NCBI GenBank assembly: GCA_003249955.1
Contig: QKHS01000043.1
Location: 1 to 64,000 of the forward strand
Origin: Bacteroidales bacterium
GTDB lineage: Bacteria > Bacteroidota > Bacteroidia > Bacteroidales > ML635J-15
Reading direction: 5' to 3'
Length of the DNA: 64,000 nucleotides
The stretch's first letter is position 1. Each line of letters starts with the position of its first letter. Positions 56,552 to 64,000 of this stretch are shown piece by piece. The notes beneath the pieces were generated by a model. The model saw only the letters and a list, made by a program, of their open reading frames with translations, ran no database searches and was not told the DNA's origin. A program made the position numbers and the translations under genes.

Positions 56552-57166
56552 ATGAAAAACACGTTATTAATAGTATTAGTAAGCATGCTTGCATTTACAG
56601 CATGTAATCAACCAAAACCGGTTAAAACAATCGAGAACCTTAAAGAAGGGATTATCGGCGAAACCACAGCAAGTGTTAAATACGAGGCTTTTGCCGAGAA
56701 AGCTCTTGAGGAAGGTTATGATACCATTGCAAATTTATTTTATGCTGCATCAAAAGCCGAGTCAATTCATGCAGCTAATCACAGAAAGGTTTTGGAAGAT
56801 CTGGGAGAAAAAATGGATGATTTTAAACCTGAATTTGAGGTAAAAACAACTGCTGAAAATCTTCAGGCTGCAATTGACGGAGAGTCATATGAAGTTTCAA
56901 CCATGTATGCTAAATTTCTCGAAGATGCCAAGACCGAAAAAGTTGACAAAGCAACCAAATCATTTACCTGGGCTTCGGATACAGAGAAAAAGCATCTGGA
57001 ATTTTACAAAGAAGCTTTGGCTGCTTTAAATGCAAATGCAGAAAATACTTTACCTTATGAATACGCAGTTTGTCCTGTTTGCGGTAATACTTATGAAAAA
57101 GATAATATGGACGCAAAATGTGCATTCTGCCAGACAAGCAGCGATAAATACATAATGATAAAATAA
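56552..57166 (+). CDS. Rubrerythrin with lipoprotein signal
   Basis: The protein has 204 residues. Unusually for a rubrerythrin, it begins with a lipoprotein signal (lipobox A-F-T-A-C, Cys18). The diiron four-helix domain has E37 and E70-x-x-H73, then E111/E114 and E145-x-x-H148. The C-terminal rubredoxin-like site is C174-P-V-C177 and C190-A-F-C193, with a shortened spacing. Typical rubrerythrins reduce peroxide in the cytoplasm. An exported form would need periplasmic electrons, perhaps from the flavin lipoprotein class encoded nearby. Confidence 0.88.
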   Translation: MKNTLLIVLVSMLAFTACNQPKPVKTIENLKEGIIGETTASVKYEAFAEKALEEGYDTIANLFYAASKAESIHAANHRKVLEDLGEKMDDFKPEFEVKTTAENLQAAIDGESYEVSTMYAKFLEDAKTEKVDKATKSFTWASDTEKKHLEFYKEALAALNANAENTLPYEYAVCPVCGNTYEKDNMDAKCAFCQTSSDKYIMIK

Positions 57167-57187
57167 AACGACTTGTTCAATGTTCTC

Positions 57188-57223
57188 AAAAGAGGGTCAC
57201 AATTATTTGCGGCTCTCTTTTTT
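57188..57223 (+). terminator. Hairpin terminator after the rubrerythrin gene
   Basis: AAAAGAG (from about 57188) pairs with CTCTTTT, extended by G/C pairs, with a T run at the end. Its A-rich left arm could also serve the convergent AraC-type gene ending at 57242. Confidence 0.7.
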
Positions 57224-57241
57224 GTAACTATTCCTGAATAA

Positions 57242-58363
57242 TCAGCTTTTTTGGTATTCGCCGGGCGTTAGTCCGGTTGTCTGTTTAAAAACCCTGTTGA
57301 ATGTTGCTTTTGAATTAAACCCGCAATCGTAAGCAATGCTTATTATTGTATAATTTTTATTTGCAGGATCTTTACATGCTTTTTTAAACTCAGAAACCCG
57401 GTAATAATTTATAAAATCAAAAAAATTCTGATGTAACCCGGTATTTAAAATTGTTGAAAGATAATCAGGACTTGTTTCAACTTCTGCCGCAAGTGCTGCA
57501 ATTGTTAAATCAGGATTCAGAAACGGCTTTTCGTTCTCCATGTAATTAATAAGACGGCTGATAAATTTTTCATCCTCGTTACGTAACGGAGATGAATTAG
57601 CTCTTTCAGGAATTTCTTTATCAATATTGAGCTTAATCTCCTTATCTTTAAAAATATTACCCTGCTTTTGTCCGAAAAAACCTTGTATCAATATGAAAAC
57701 TGATGCAATGGCAAACCCGGTAAGTTGCATAAAATTGTAAGGCAACAAATCAAATGCAAAATCAGCGATATAAATAAGACTTATTGCAGAATAACCTATA
57801 AGGCTGCTAAGCAAAAGGATTTTAAGCCACTTTAAGTCAATGTTGTCAATATGAGAAAAATATTTTTTTATGTTTAAATTATGTCTGCGCAGAATTACAA
57901 GCCCCCAAACAAAATATGCCTGATTAGAAATTGCTATTATTCCTAAAACAAACGGATAAGCCGGATCATTTTTAAATAAAGCATTGTAATCCATATTAAT
58001 CTTTTCCTGAGCCGGAAGCATCATCATTGTAATAAAAATTATCAGAAAAGTGATTACAAACGGAACAAAATGCAAAATGTAAACCGGTCTGAATCTGAAT
58101 TTCTGCGTGGTAAGCGATTTTATGTAAAACCATAAAAACGGTCCGTGCAGCAAAATCGGTGCTGTAGATGTGTTTATAAATCCGGGATAAGGATAATTGT
58201 TTTGCCTGTTGTATATTTCAATGGCTGCCAGCAAAATTGTTATGCCGAAAAGCAAAAAAGAAGCTGATAAGAAGTAATCAGAGAGGCTCTTATTCTTTTT
58301 GCTGAGAATAAGAACCATTAAAAAAAGAGCCTCGAAAATTCCTGCGACAAGAAAAACATTCAT
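57242..58363 (-). CDS. Membrane-bound AraC-family regulator
   Basis: The protein has 373 residues. The N-terminal half has about seven membrane helices (residues 5-230), and the C-terminal 105 residues form an AraC-type double helix-turn-helix (ISIAYDCGFNSKATFNRVFKQTTGLTPGEY). Such membrane-anchored AraC regulators are common in Bacteroidetes and sense an external or lipid signal. It lies 5 bases after the lipoprotein gene 58369-58809 and is likely cotranscribed with it. The target genes are unknown. Confidence 0.88.
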   Translation of the reverse strand: MNVFLVAGIFEALFLMVLILSKKNKSLSDYFLSASFLLFGITILLAAIEIYNRQNNYPYPGFINTSTAPILLHGPFLWFYIKSLTTQKFRFRPVYILHFVPFVITFLIIFITMMMLPAQEKINMDYNALFKNDPAYPFVLGIIAISNQAYFVWGLVILRRHNLNIKKYFSHIDNIDLKWLKILLLSSLIGYSAISLIYIADFAFDLLPYNFMQLTGFAIASVFILIQGFFGQKQGNIFKDKEIKLNIDKEIPERANSSPLRNEDEKFISRLINYMENEKPFLNPDLTIAALAAEVETSPDYLSTILNTGLHQNFFDFINYYRVSEFKKACKDPANKNYTIISIAYDCGFNSKATFNRVFKQTTGLTPGEYQKS

Positions 58364-58368
58364 CGGAC

Positions 58369-58809
58369 TTATTGCTTTTCAGGAGTCCATTCTGTTTTAT
58401 CTGCAAGCTTTGCGTAAATCAGTTCTATTTTTGCCGATTTGGTACCTTTCGGAGCCAGCTCAAGATTCATCATTGTTGTAAAGTCTTTTTTCTCGCCTGA
58501 AAGCACCATATTTTTGTCTATTTGCTGAACCGGGAAATAGTCCGGTTCTTCACCAAAGCCTTCAAATGTGTTTCCGTTTTCATCAAGCCAGATAACTTTT
58601 GCATAAAATTCATTGAGGTTAGACTCCATGTGATTGGAGATAGTAACAACTATATCCCCGTCTTCATTCACTTCTTTAAATACTATTTCAATTCCGGAAC
58701 CATCAACGGCTACTTTTTCATTCTCGTTATTCTTTTTATTGCTGTTACAGGAAAACAACATTCCTGTGATTATTAATGCAAATATTCCAAAAGTCAGTTT
58801 ATTTTTCAT
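58369..58809 (-). CDS. Lipoprotein of unknown function
   Basis: The protein has 146 residues. Lipoprotein signal with lipobox M-L-F-S-C (Cys21), then a Lys/Asn/Glu-rich spacer. The rest resembles small beta-sandwich domains (IVVTISNHMESNLNEFYAKVIWLDENGN) such as those in DUF or FxLYD-like proteins. A TATCTTTG -7 element on the minus strand (CAAAGATA at 58833-58840) precedes it. Encoded with the AraC-type regulator, so it may be part of its sensing. Confidence 0.7.
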   Translation of the reverse strand: MKNKLTFGIFALIITGMLFSCNSNKKNNENEKVAVDGSGIEIVFKEVNEDGDIVVTISNHMESNLNEFYAKVIWLDENGNTFEGFGEEPDYFPVQQIDKNMVLSGEKKDFTTMMNLELAPKGTKSAKIELIYAKLADKTEWTPEKQ

Positions 58810-59038
58810 GTTTTTATTTATGTTTTAAAGTTCAAAGATACAAATACGCTTTACTTTTTTTATGTAATCAGCATTTTTTTTAAATGCTGCGTTATTTTTA
58901 TGTAACCATGTAAAATTATATAATAAAGCAGAAGCTGTCTAAAAAGGCATAGAGCCAGACGTTGACTTCGTTCTGTAAATGTTATTCTGAAAGCACTTCC
59001 CTGACAGCCTCTGCCAAACAATTTCCCGATACAGATTT

Positions 59039-59482
59039 CTATCGTGTAAAGAAAAGTCTTGTGATAAATATCCCGTTTCCATCTTCTTTTCCGGCATCAC
59101 TTTCAACTGCACTTGTCACAAAAGCAAGTTTCCACCCGTCTTTTGACAGCTCCATTATTTTAGCTGTTATTACAGCATCGTTTGAAGCGATGTTCTGAAA
59201 ATTTATACCGATTGCACTGTAAAAGTTTAAAAGTTTTGTTTCTTCAAATTCATCAACTTTTACATCGTTACGGCTTACTTCATTTTGTTTGCTGGTTTTT
59301 CCGTCTGTTCTTTCTGTTGATAAGGCATTTATGTCAACATCAGATTTTGTCTCTATTAAACGGCTTCTGCCAAGTCCCATGGGAACAATTGACTCAACGA
59401 CGGTTACTACTTTATATTCCTGGGCGACACTAATAAGGCTGAACAAGCAGGCCCCAATTAAAAATAATACAGTCTTTTTCAT
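59039..59482 (-). CDS. Small secreted protein of unknown function
   Basis: The protein has 147 residues with a signal peptide (residues 1-20, cleavage after VAQ). The mature part begins with E-Y-K-V-V-T-V-V-E-S-I and ends with G-W-K-L-A-F-V-T-S and I-F-I-T-R-L-F-F, a pattern like DUF4177-type small domains. No firm family. It stands alone between gaps of about 230 and 160 bases. Confidence 0.68.
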   Translation of the reverse strand: MKKTVLFLIGACLFSLISVAQEYKVVTVVESIVPMGLGRSRLIETKSDVDINALSTERTDGKTSKQNEVSRNDVKVDEFEETKLLNFYSAIGINFQNIASNDAVITAKIMELSKDGWKLAFVTSAVESDAGKEDGNGIFITRLFFTR

Positions 59483-59642
59483 AAAATAAGATTTAAAATT
59501 TACAGATCAGGCATATCAAATATTAAGCCTTAAATTTTAAAAAGTCTGTTAACATACAGCAAAAAAATAACCTCATCTGAAATTATGACAGACGACACAA
59601 TAGTTTTTGTTTATACTATTTGTACGGAAAAGCAGCCGAAAG

Positions 59643-60266
59643 TTATTTTTGGGCGGGTTTCTCTTTTTTGTTTTTGCGCTGAAACATTTTTTCTGCCCTT
59701 ACCTGAAATTTTGAATGGGCGATATACTCATTTTTCAATATCCCGTAAACAGTAAGGTCGGCGTATGTCTTCTCTGCAGTAAGAAGCCCTGCTCTTTCAA
59801 CACCTTCATTAATAAAACCGGTTTTGCGAAGCACTCCTGTTAATGAAAAATCAGTAGCCGGTGTTTTAACCTCTATCCTGTTAAAGTTTATTTCATTAAA
59901 GCCAAATTTTAAAAGTCCGTCCAATAAGTCGGAATAGTTTTGCACTGTTCTGCCTCTTCTGGAAATCCAGATTACCAATTCTGTTTTATTATTTACTTTG
60001 TCGGTACTGTACAAACCGGCAATTCCCAAAAACCCTGCTTTGTCAGAAAAAGAAAACAAAAATTCGTGTTGATTTTCAAGACGTGTTAACTCATGCATAA
60101 GAAAAACCTTGGCATCGTCAACAGTTTTAATAACAACACTTTTGTCGATCCAATTGCGGAAGAAATTATCTTTGGTTTTTAAAACCGCTGCAATTTCTTT
60201 GGCATCTTCAAGGCTTAATTGTTTCAATTCAAGTTCATGGTTAAGTTCCAGGTTAATTTTTGCCAT
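59643..60266 (-). CDS. GNAT-family acetyltransferase (RimJ/RimL type)
   Basis: The protein has 207 residues. It matches the ribosomal-protein-alanine acetyltransferase-like branch: LSLEDAKEIAAVL at the start, GIAGLYSTDKVNNKTELVIWISRRGRTV in the acetyl-CoA region, LLKFGFNEINFNRIEVK, and LRKTGFINEGVERAGL. The canonical R/Q-x-x-G-x-G/A loop is only partly conserved (R-R-G-R-T-V-Q). The C-terminus is basic. It follows the thioredoxin-fold gene by 5 bases. Confidence 0.85.
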   Translation of the reverse strand: MAKINLELNHELELKQLSLEDAKEIAAVLKTKDNFFRNWIDKSVVIKTVDDAKVFLMHELTRLENQHEFLFSFSDKAGFLGIAGLYSTDKVNNKTELVIWISRRGRTVQNYSDLLDGLLKFGFNEINFNRIEVKTPATDFSLTGVLRKTGFINEGVERAGLLTAEKTYADLTVYGILKNEYIAHSKFQVRAEKMFQRKNKKEKPAQK

Positions 60267-60271
60267 AGCAT

Positions 60272-61291
60272 TTACAATTTAGATTTAAACTCGTTATTAA
60301 ATTTTTGCCAGTCCCCACCTGTCTTAAAAAGATCCTGCCCGATAAAATCAAGATACCTTTCCAAAACTGACGGTGGAAAATATCCTCTGAGTGCAAATAT
60401 AAGACTAAAATCTTTATCAAAAAATACCGTTGATGGTAATCTAATGTCAGGTTGTAGAAGAGAAATAACCAATTGATGTGGATAATTTGGCGATATTTGC
60501 TCGTTTATAAATATATTCTGATTGATTTCTAATGTATCTTTAGTATCATAATTTATTTTAACAGCATAAAAATTGTTATTAACAAATTCTGAAATAACAG
60601 GATGTCGAAATGACGAGCCAAGCATAATTTTACTTCCGTTATTAAAATCTGAATTTACGAAAAGCATAAGCTTTTTAGGCTTTTCCTGCATTAATTTCAT
60701 AGCTTCATCGAACGGAATCCAATTAATATTTCCATCTGTTTTTGACGTCGAATCGGGCATAAAAGTGTTAATAAAATCCTGACGAAAATCTGCAAAGTCA
60801 CAATTTTTATTTATTCTCTCTGTAAAATAAATAAGCAGCGGTTCAAGTGTGTTAACATCCATAAATCCGGGAACAGGATTGATATTGCCCTCAAAATCAA
60901 TATATACAATCGTCGGGTAAGACATCCTGCCGTTTAAAAGCAACTGTGCCAACTGATGAGATGATCTTTTCCCAGTATTGAGATTAACATAGGTTTTACC
61001 CTGATACTCCATAGTATCAGTTCTTTCAGCATCGAACCTTACCGGATAAAAATATGTGTTTATGTAATTTGCAATATCCGGGTTGTGAAAAGTTTCAATA
61101 TCCATTTTTTTACACCATCCGCACCATTCTGTGTACATGTCAATAAAAATTGTCCTCGGGTTTTCTTTTTGCTTTGCAATAGCTTCTTCAAAGCTCATCC
61201 AGTTTATTAAATCTTTTTGTTTTTCAGGAGTTTGTGCATTTATAAATAAGGTTCCGGCAACCATTAACAGTAATAAAAAGGACTTTTTCAT
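60272..61291 (-). CDS. Secreted tandem thioredoxin-fold protein
   Basis: The protein has 339 residues with a signal peptide (1-19). The first thioredoxin-like domain (about 30-165) has the redox motif C57-G-W-C60 in D-M-Y-T-E-W-C-G-W-C-K-K-M and the cis-proline S-Y-P-T. The second (about 190-325) repeats the fold with I-P-F-D-E-A-M-K-L-M and L-P-S-T-V-F-F-D but lacks both cysteines. The first domain probably reduces or forms disulfides in the periplasm; the second may bind a partner. Confidence 0.85.
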   Translation of the reverse strand: MKKSFLLLLMVAGTLFINAQTPEKQKDLINWMSFEEAIAKQKENPRTIFIDMYTEWCGWCKKMDIETFHNPDIANYINTYFYPVRFDAERTDTMEYQGKTYVNLNTGKRSSHQLAQLLLNGRMSYPTIVYIDFEGNINPVPGFMDVNTLEPLLIYFTERINKNCDFADFRQDFINTFMPDSTSKTDGNINWIPFDEAMKLMQEKPKKLMLFVNSDFNNGSKIMLGSSFRHPVISEFVNNNFYAVKINYDTKDTLEINQNIFINEQISPNYPHQLVISLLQPDIRLPSTVFFDKDFSLIFALRGYFPPSVLERYLDFIGQDLFKTGGDWQKFNNEFKSKL

Positions 61292-61384
61292 TTTTTTAAG
61301 TTTATTTTAATACAATATTTTGTCGTTTTTGTTTAATTTTTCTAATTTTAAGGTTTTAAAAAATTAATGTAAAAATAATAAGTT

Positions 61385-62842
61385 ATGAGCGAAATTAAAA
61401 ATTTAAATCCTCAAAGAGTCTGGAAACATTTTTATTCATTGACTCAAATACCACGTCCTTCCAAAAAAGAAGCCAAAGTTATTGAATTTATGAAGAATTT
61501 TGGAGAAGGTCTCGGACTGGAAACAATAGTTGACGGAGCAGGAAACGTAATTATAAGCAAACCTGCAACTCCGGGAATGGAAAACAGAAAGGGGATTGTC
61601 TTTCAGGGACACCTTGATATGGTACCACAGAAAAATTCAGATAAAGTTCACGATTGGGAAAAAGATCCTATCGAAGCTTACGTTGACGGAGACTGGGTAA
61701 CTGCAAACGGGACAACATTAGGAGCAGACAATGGTATGGGATGCGCTGCTGCCATGGCAGTACTTGAAGCCAAAGATCTGGTTCACGGTCCGGTAGAAGC
61801 TCTTTTTACAATTGATGAAGAAACAGGTATGACAGGTGCAGAAGAACTGAAACCCGGAATGCTTAAAGGCGACATTCTGATGAATCTTGATTCTGAGGAT
61901 GAAGGTGAACTTTATGTTGGTTGTGCAGGTGGTGTGGATGTTAATGTTTCGATGAAATATGATATGGTTGCCGCACCTGCAGGTTTTACAGCTTTTAATC
62001 TTTCGGTTACAGGCCTTAAAGGTGGTCACAGCGGAATGGACATTAACATAGGTCGTTCTAATTCCAACAAATTACTGTTCCGCTTCCTTAATAACTGCCT
62101 TTATCATTTTGATATTAAGTTGGAAGAAGTTAAAGGAGGAAGCCTCAGAAATGCAATTCCACGTGAATCTTTTGCCGTAGTTTTGGTACCGGAGAAAGAA
62201 GCCGCTGCATTTGAAGCAGATGTTAAAAAGTTTGAATCAATATTCACATCTGAATTCTCAGGAACAGAACCTGAAATGAAAATGAGAGCTGAGAAAACAG
62301 CAGCTCCTGCCAAAGTTATTGACCAGGAAGCTATGCTTAAAATTATTAAAGCAACTTTTGCCTGCCCTCACGGTGTAGAAAGAATGAGTGATGCAATGCC
62401 CGGGTTGGTAGAAACAAGTAATAATCTCGCTATTGTAAAATGTATTGACGGAGAATATACTGTTAATTGTCTGGTACGTAGCTCTGTAGATTCTGCAAAA
62501 GAAGGTGCAATGTACAAAATCGGGACTATATTTGACTTAATCGGAGCGAATGTTTCTTTCGACGGAGCATATCCCGGCTGGAAACCAAATATGGAATCAC
62601 CTATTTTGAAAACCATGATTAAGACATATGAAGATCTTTATGGAAAGACACCCGAAATTAAAGCAATTCATGCAGGTCTTGAATGTGGATTATTAGGTTC
62701 TGTTTATCCTAACTGGGATATGATTTCTTTCGGGCCTACAATCAGATATCCGCATTCTCCGGACGAAAAAGTTAATATTGCATCAGTTGAAAAATTCTGG
62801 AACTATATTGTTGAAACATTGAAAAATGTTCCTGTAAAATAA
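61385..62842 (+). CDS. pepD: Beta-Ala-His (aminoacyl-histidine) dipeptidase
   Basis: M20-family metallopeptidase of 485 residues that cleaves Xaa-His and other dipeptides in the cytoplasm. Metal and catalytic segments are in order: F-Q-G-H-L-D-M-V-P-Q, G-A-D-N-G-M-G, D-E-E-T-G-M-T-G-A, N-L-D-S-E-D-E-G, G-G-H-S-G-M-D and the C-terminal H-A-G-L-E-C-G. Length fits PepD. A terminator follows. Confidence 0.95.
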   Translation: MSEIKNLNPQRVWKHFYSLTQIPRPSKKEAKVIEFMKNFGEGLGLETIVDGAGNVIISKPATPGMENRKGIVFQGHLDMVPQKNSDKVHDWEKDPIEAYVDGDWVTANGTTLGADNGMGCAAAMAVLEAKDLVHGPVEALFTIDEETGMTGAEELKPGMLKGDILMNLDSEDEGELYVGCAGGVDVNVSMKYDMVAAPAGFTAFNLSVTGLKGGHSGMDINIGRSNSNKLLFRFLNNCLYHFDIKLEEVKGGSLRNAIPRESFAVVLVPEKEAAAFEADVKKFESIFTSEFSGTEPEMKMRAEKTAAPAKVIDQEAMLKIIKATFACPHGVERMSDAMPGLVETSNNLAIVKCIDGEYTVNCLVRSSVDSAKEGAMYKIGTIFDLIGANVSFDGAYPGWKPNMESPILKTMIKTYEDLYGKTPEIKAIHAGLECGLLGSVYPNWDMISFGPTIRYPHSPDEKVNIASVEKFWNYIVETLKNVPVK

Positions 62843-62866
62843 CAAATATTCTGTATAAAGTAATTG

Positions 62867-62913
62867 CAGTAGCGGAACGCAGGTTATTACCGGGATTTCG
62901 CTACTGTTTTTTT
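62867..62913 (+). terminator. Hairpin terminator after pepD
   Basis: CAGTAGCG (62867-62874) and CGCTACTG (62899-62906) pair perfectly, followed by a run of T. Confidence 0.85.
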
Positions 62914-63029
62914 ATAGCTGTTATTATTCTGTTTTCACTAACGGCATTATTACTGTAACTGTCTATACTAATTTATTCCATTGTTCATTTGCCTGTTGAT
63001 AAAACAACATGTTTATATGAGGCACAGAA

Positions 63030-63059
63030 TTTGTTTTTAAGCAATTTTTTATAATTTTG
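63030..63059 (+). promoter_or_regulatory. Promoter TTTG-N18-TAATTTTG
   Basis: TTTG at 63030-63033, an 18-base spacer and TAATTTTG at 63052-63059 match the Bacteroidetes consensus. The ATG at 63083 lies 23 bases further on. Confidence 0.7.
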
Positions 63060-63082
63060 TCATTCTTATAATCAGCATAAAA

Positions 63083-64000
63083 ATGAAGAAAGTATTAAAT
63101 GTTTTGTTATTGATTGTTTTGCCGGTAATTTACCTGACAGCACAGAATGAGGTTGCAATTTCCGGTGAGAAGGTTGTTATTGACGGGCAAAAATATTATA
63201 TGCATACCGTTGAGCAGGGACAAACATTGTTTTCTGTTTGTAAAGCATATAAAGTCAGCGAAGAAGAGATTGTTTCGATAAATCCTGAAATAAAAAATAA
63301 AACTCTTAAGTTAGGACAGGTTATTAAAATTCCGGTTATTGATGAACTAAGCCCTGATGGTAAATATATTATTTATTCTGTAAAGCCCGGTGACACGTTG
63401 TATTCTTTATGCCGTAAATATGGAATTACAGAGGATGAGTTTTATGCATTAAATACAGGAATCAAAAAAAACAAAGCATTGAAAATAGGCCAGGAGATAA
63501 AATTTCCTGTTAAAGTAATAGATGATAAAATTACGGAAGCTGAAAAAGATACTACAAAATATTATTATCATCTGGTAGAAAAGGGTGAAACTGTTTATGG
63601 CCTTACAAGGAAATACAATGTTTCCAAAGAAGAAATTATGGCTGTAAATCCTGATTTTGACGGAAGCAAATTATTGGTTGGAGAAGTTCTGATAATCCCT
63701 AAAAAGACGAATATCGTAAATGATGATCAACATATATTTATTGATAGCCTGGCAAACGTAAATTATAAAGATGAAGATTCTGTAAAAGTTAATAACACCG
63801 GAGATAAAAATGCTTGTGATAAAGAATCATGGTTTACACACGGGAAGAATTTCGAAATTGTTCTGTTATTGCCTTTTGAAACCGGGGCCAATATGCGTAA
63901 CTTATATAATCAGGCTACTTCCAACCGTGACCAGAGACTGTATCTGATTACAGAAAAAATGATTTCGTTTTATTCCGGATGTCTTATGGCATTTGAAAAA
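63083..64000 (+). CDS. LysM-repeat protein, 3' end outside window
   Basis: The frame is open to the last base (306 codons). After a signal peptide (residues 1-21) come three LysM domains (about 34-95, 97-160 and 170-210), each with a G-(Q/D/E)-T-(L/V)-(F/Y) start, which bind peptidoglycan or chitin. After a linker comes F-E-I-V-L-L-L-P-F, the usual beginning of a periplasmic ABC-type substrate-binding domain in LysM proteins of this phylum. The rest is not seen. A clear promoter precedes it. Confidence 0.85.
   Translation, partial: MKKVLNVLLLIVLPVIYLTAQNEVAISGEKVVIDGQKYYMHTVEQGQTLFSVCKAYKVSEEEIVSINPEIKNKTLKLGQVIKIPVIDELSPDGKYIIYSVKPGDTLYSLCRKYGITEDEFYALNTGIKKNKALKIGQEIKFPVKVIDDKITEAEKDTTKYYYHLVEKGETVYGLTRKYNVSKEEIMAVNPDFDGSKLLVGEVLIIPKKTNIVNDDQHIFIDSLANVNYKDEDSVKVNNTGDKNACDKESWFTHGKNFEIVLLLPFETGANMRNLYNQATSNRDQRLYLITEKMISFYSGCLMAFEK

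Overview
The window looks like a chromosomal segment from an anaerobic or facultatively anaerobic member of the Bacteroidetes, probably order Bacteroidales. Evidence: a mraZ-to-ftsZ cluster in the order usual for that phylum, secreted proteins ending in type IX secretion (T9SS) sorting domains, a GLPGLI-family protein, many short lipoproteins, AT-rich DNA, and promoters of the TTTG-N18..20-TAnnTTTG type. Glycyl-radical, tungsten/molybdenum aldehyde oxidoreductase and rubrerythrin genes point to anaerobic life.

Layout. (1) 1-5443: 3' part of a large thioester alpha-2-macroglobulin gene, closed by a strong terminator. (2) 6073-13024: a probable anaerobic catabolic cluster of radical-SAM activase, glycyl radical enzyme, exported metallophosphoesterase and aldehyde:ferredoxin oxidoreductase. 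(3) 13.0-22.3 kb: an accessory region with a RadC-like JAB protein, a SEC-C/PD-(D/E)XK large protein, a nucleoside deoxyribosyltransferase/TIR-like protein, a DUF4062 protein, small secreted proteins, integron attC-like palindromes and two copies of a structured repeat of about 150 bp. (4) 22.3-31 kb: a T9SS-exported phosphatase/nuclease-like protein, two unknown helical proteins, tRNA-Leu(GAG), a foldback element, a secreted papain-like protease and a divergent serpin lipoprotein.

(5) 31.1-47.2 kb, all on the minus strand: the division and cell-wall cluster mraZ-rsmH-ftsL-ftsI-murE-mraY-murD-ftsW-murG-murC-ftsQ-ftsA-ftsZ, followed by a GatB/YqeY protein and an OB-fold-like lipoprotein. Many genes overlap by a few bases. 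Upstream of mraZ is a 10-bp-periodic repeat that fits a MraZ operator. (6) 47.2-51.9 kb, plus strand: a divergent set with two acyltransferases (glycine/ornithine lipid type), an OmpA-like protein and an HU-SPOR protein. (7) 52-64 kb: a C10 protease with two CUB domains, an FMN-binding lipoprotein, a flavodoxin, a lipoprotein rubrerythrin, an AraC-type membrane regulator, a tandem thioredoxin-fold protein, a PepD-type dipeptidase and the start of a LysM protein that runs off the window.

The strongest candidates for something new are the glycyl-radical/AOR cluster, whose substrate is not evident, and the accessory region with cassette-like boundaries and defence-like proteins. All family calls were made by reading translated sequence and motifs by eye; no database search was run.
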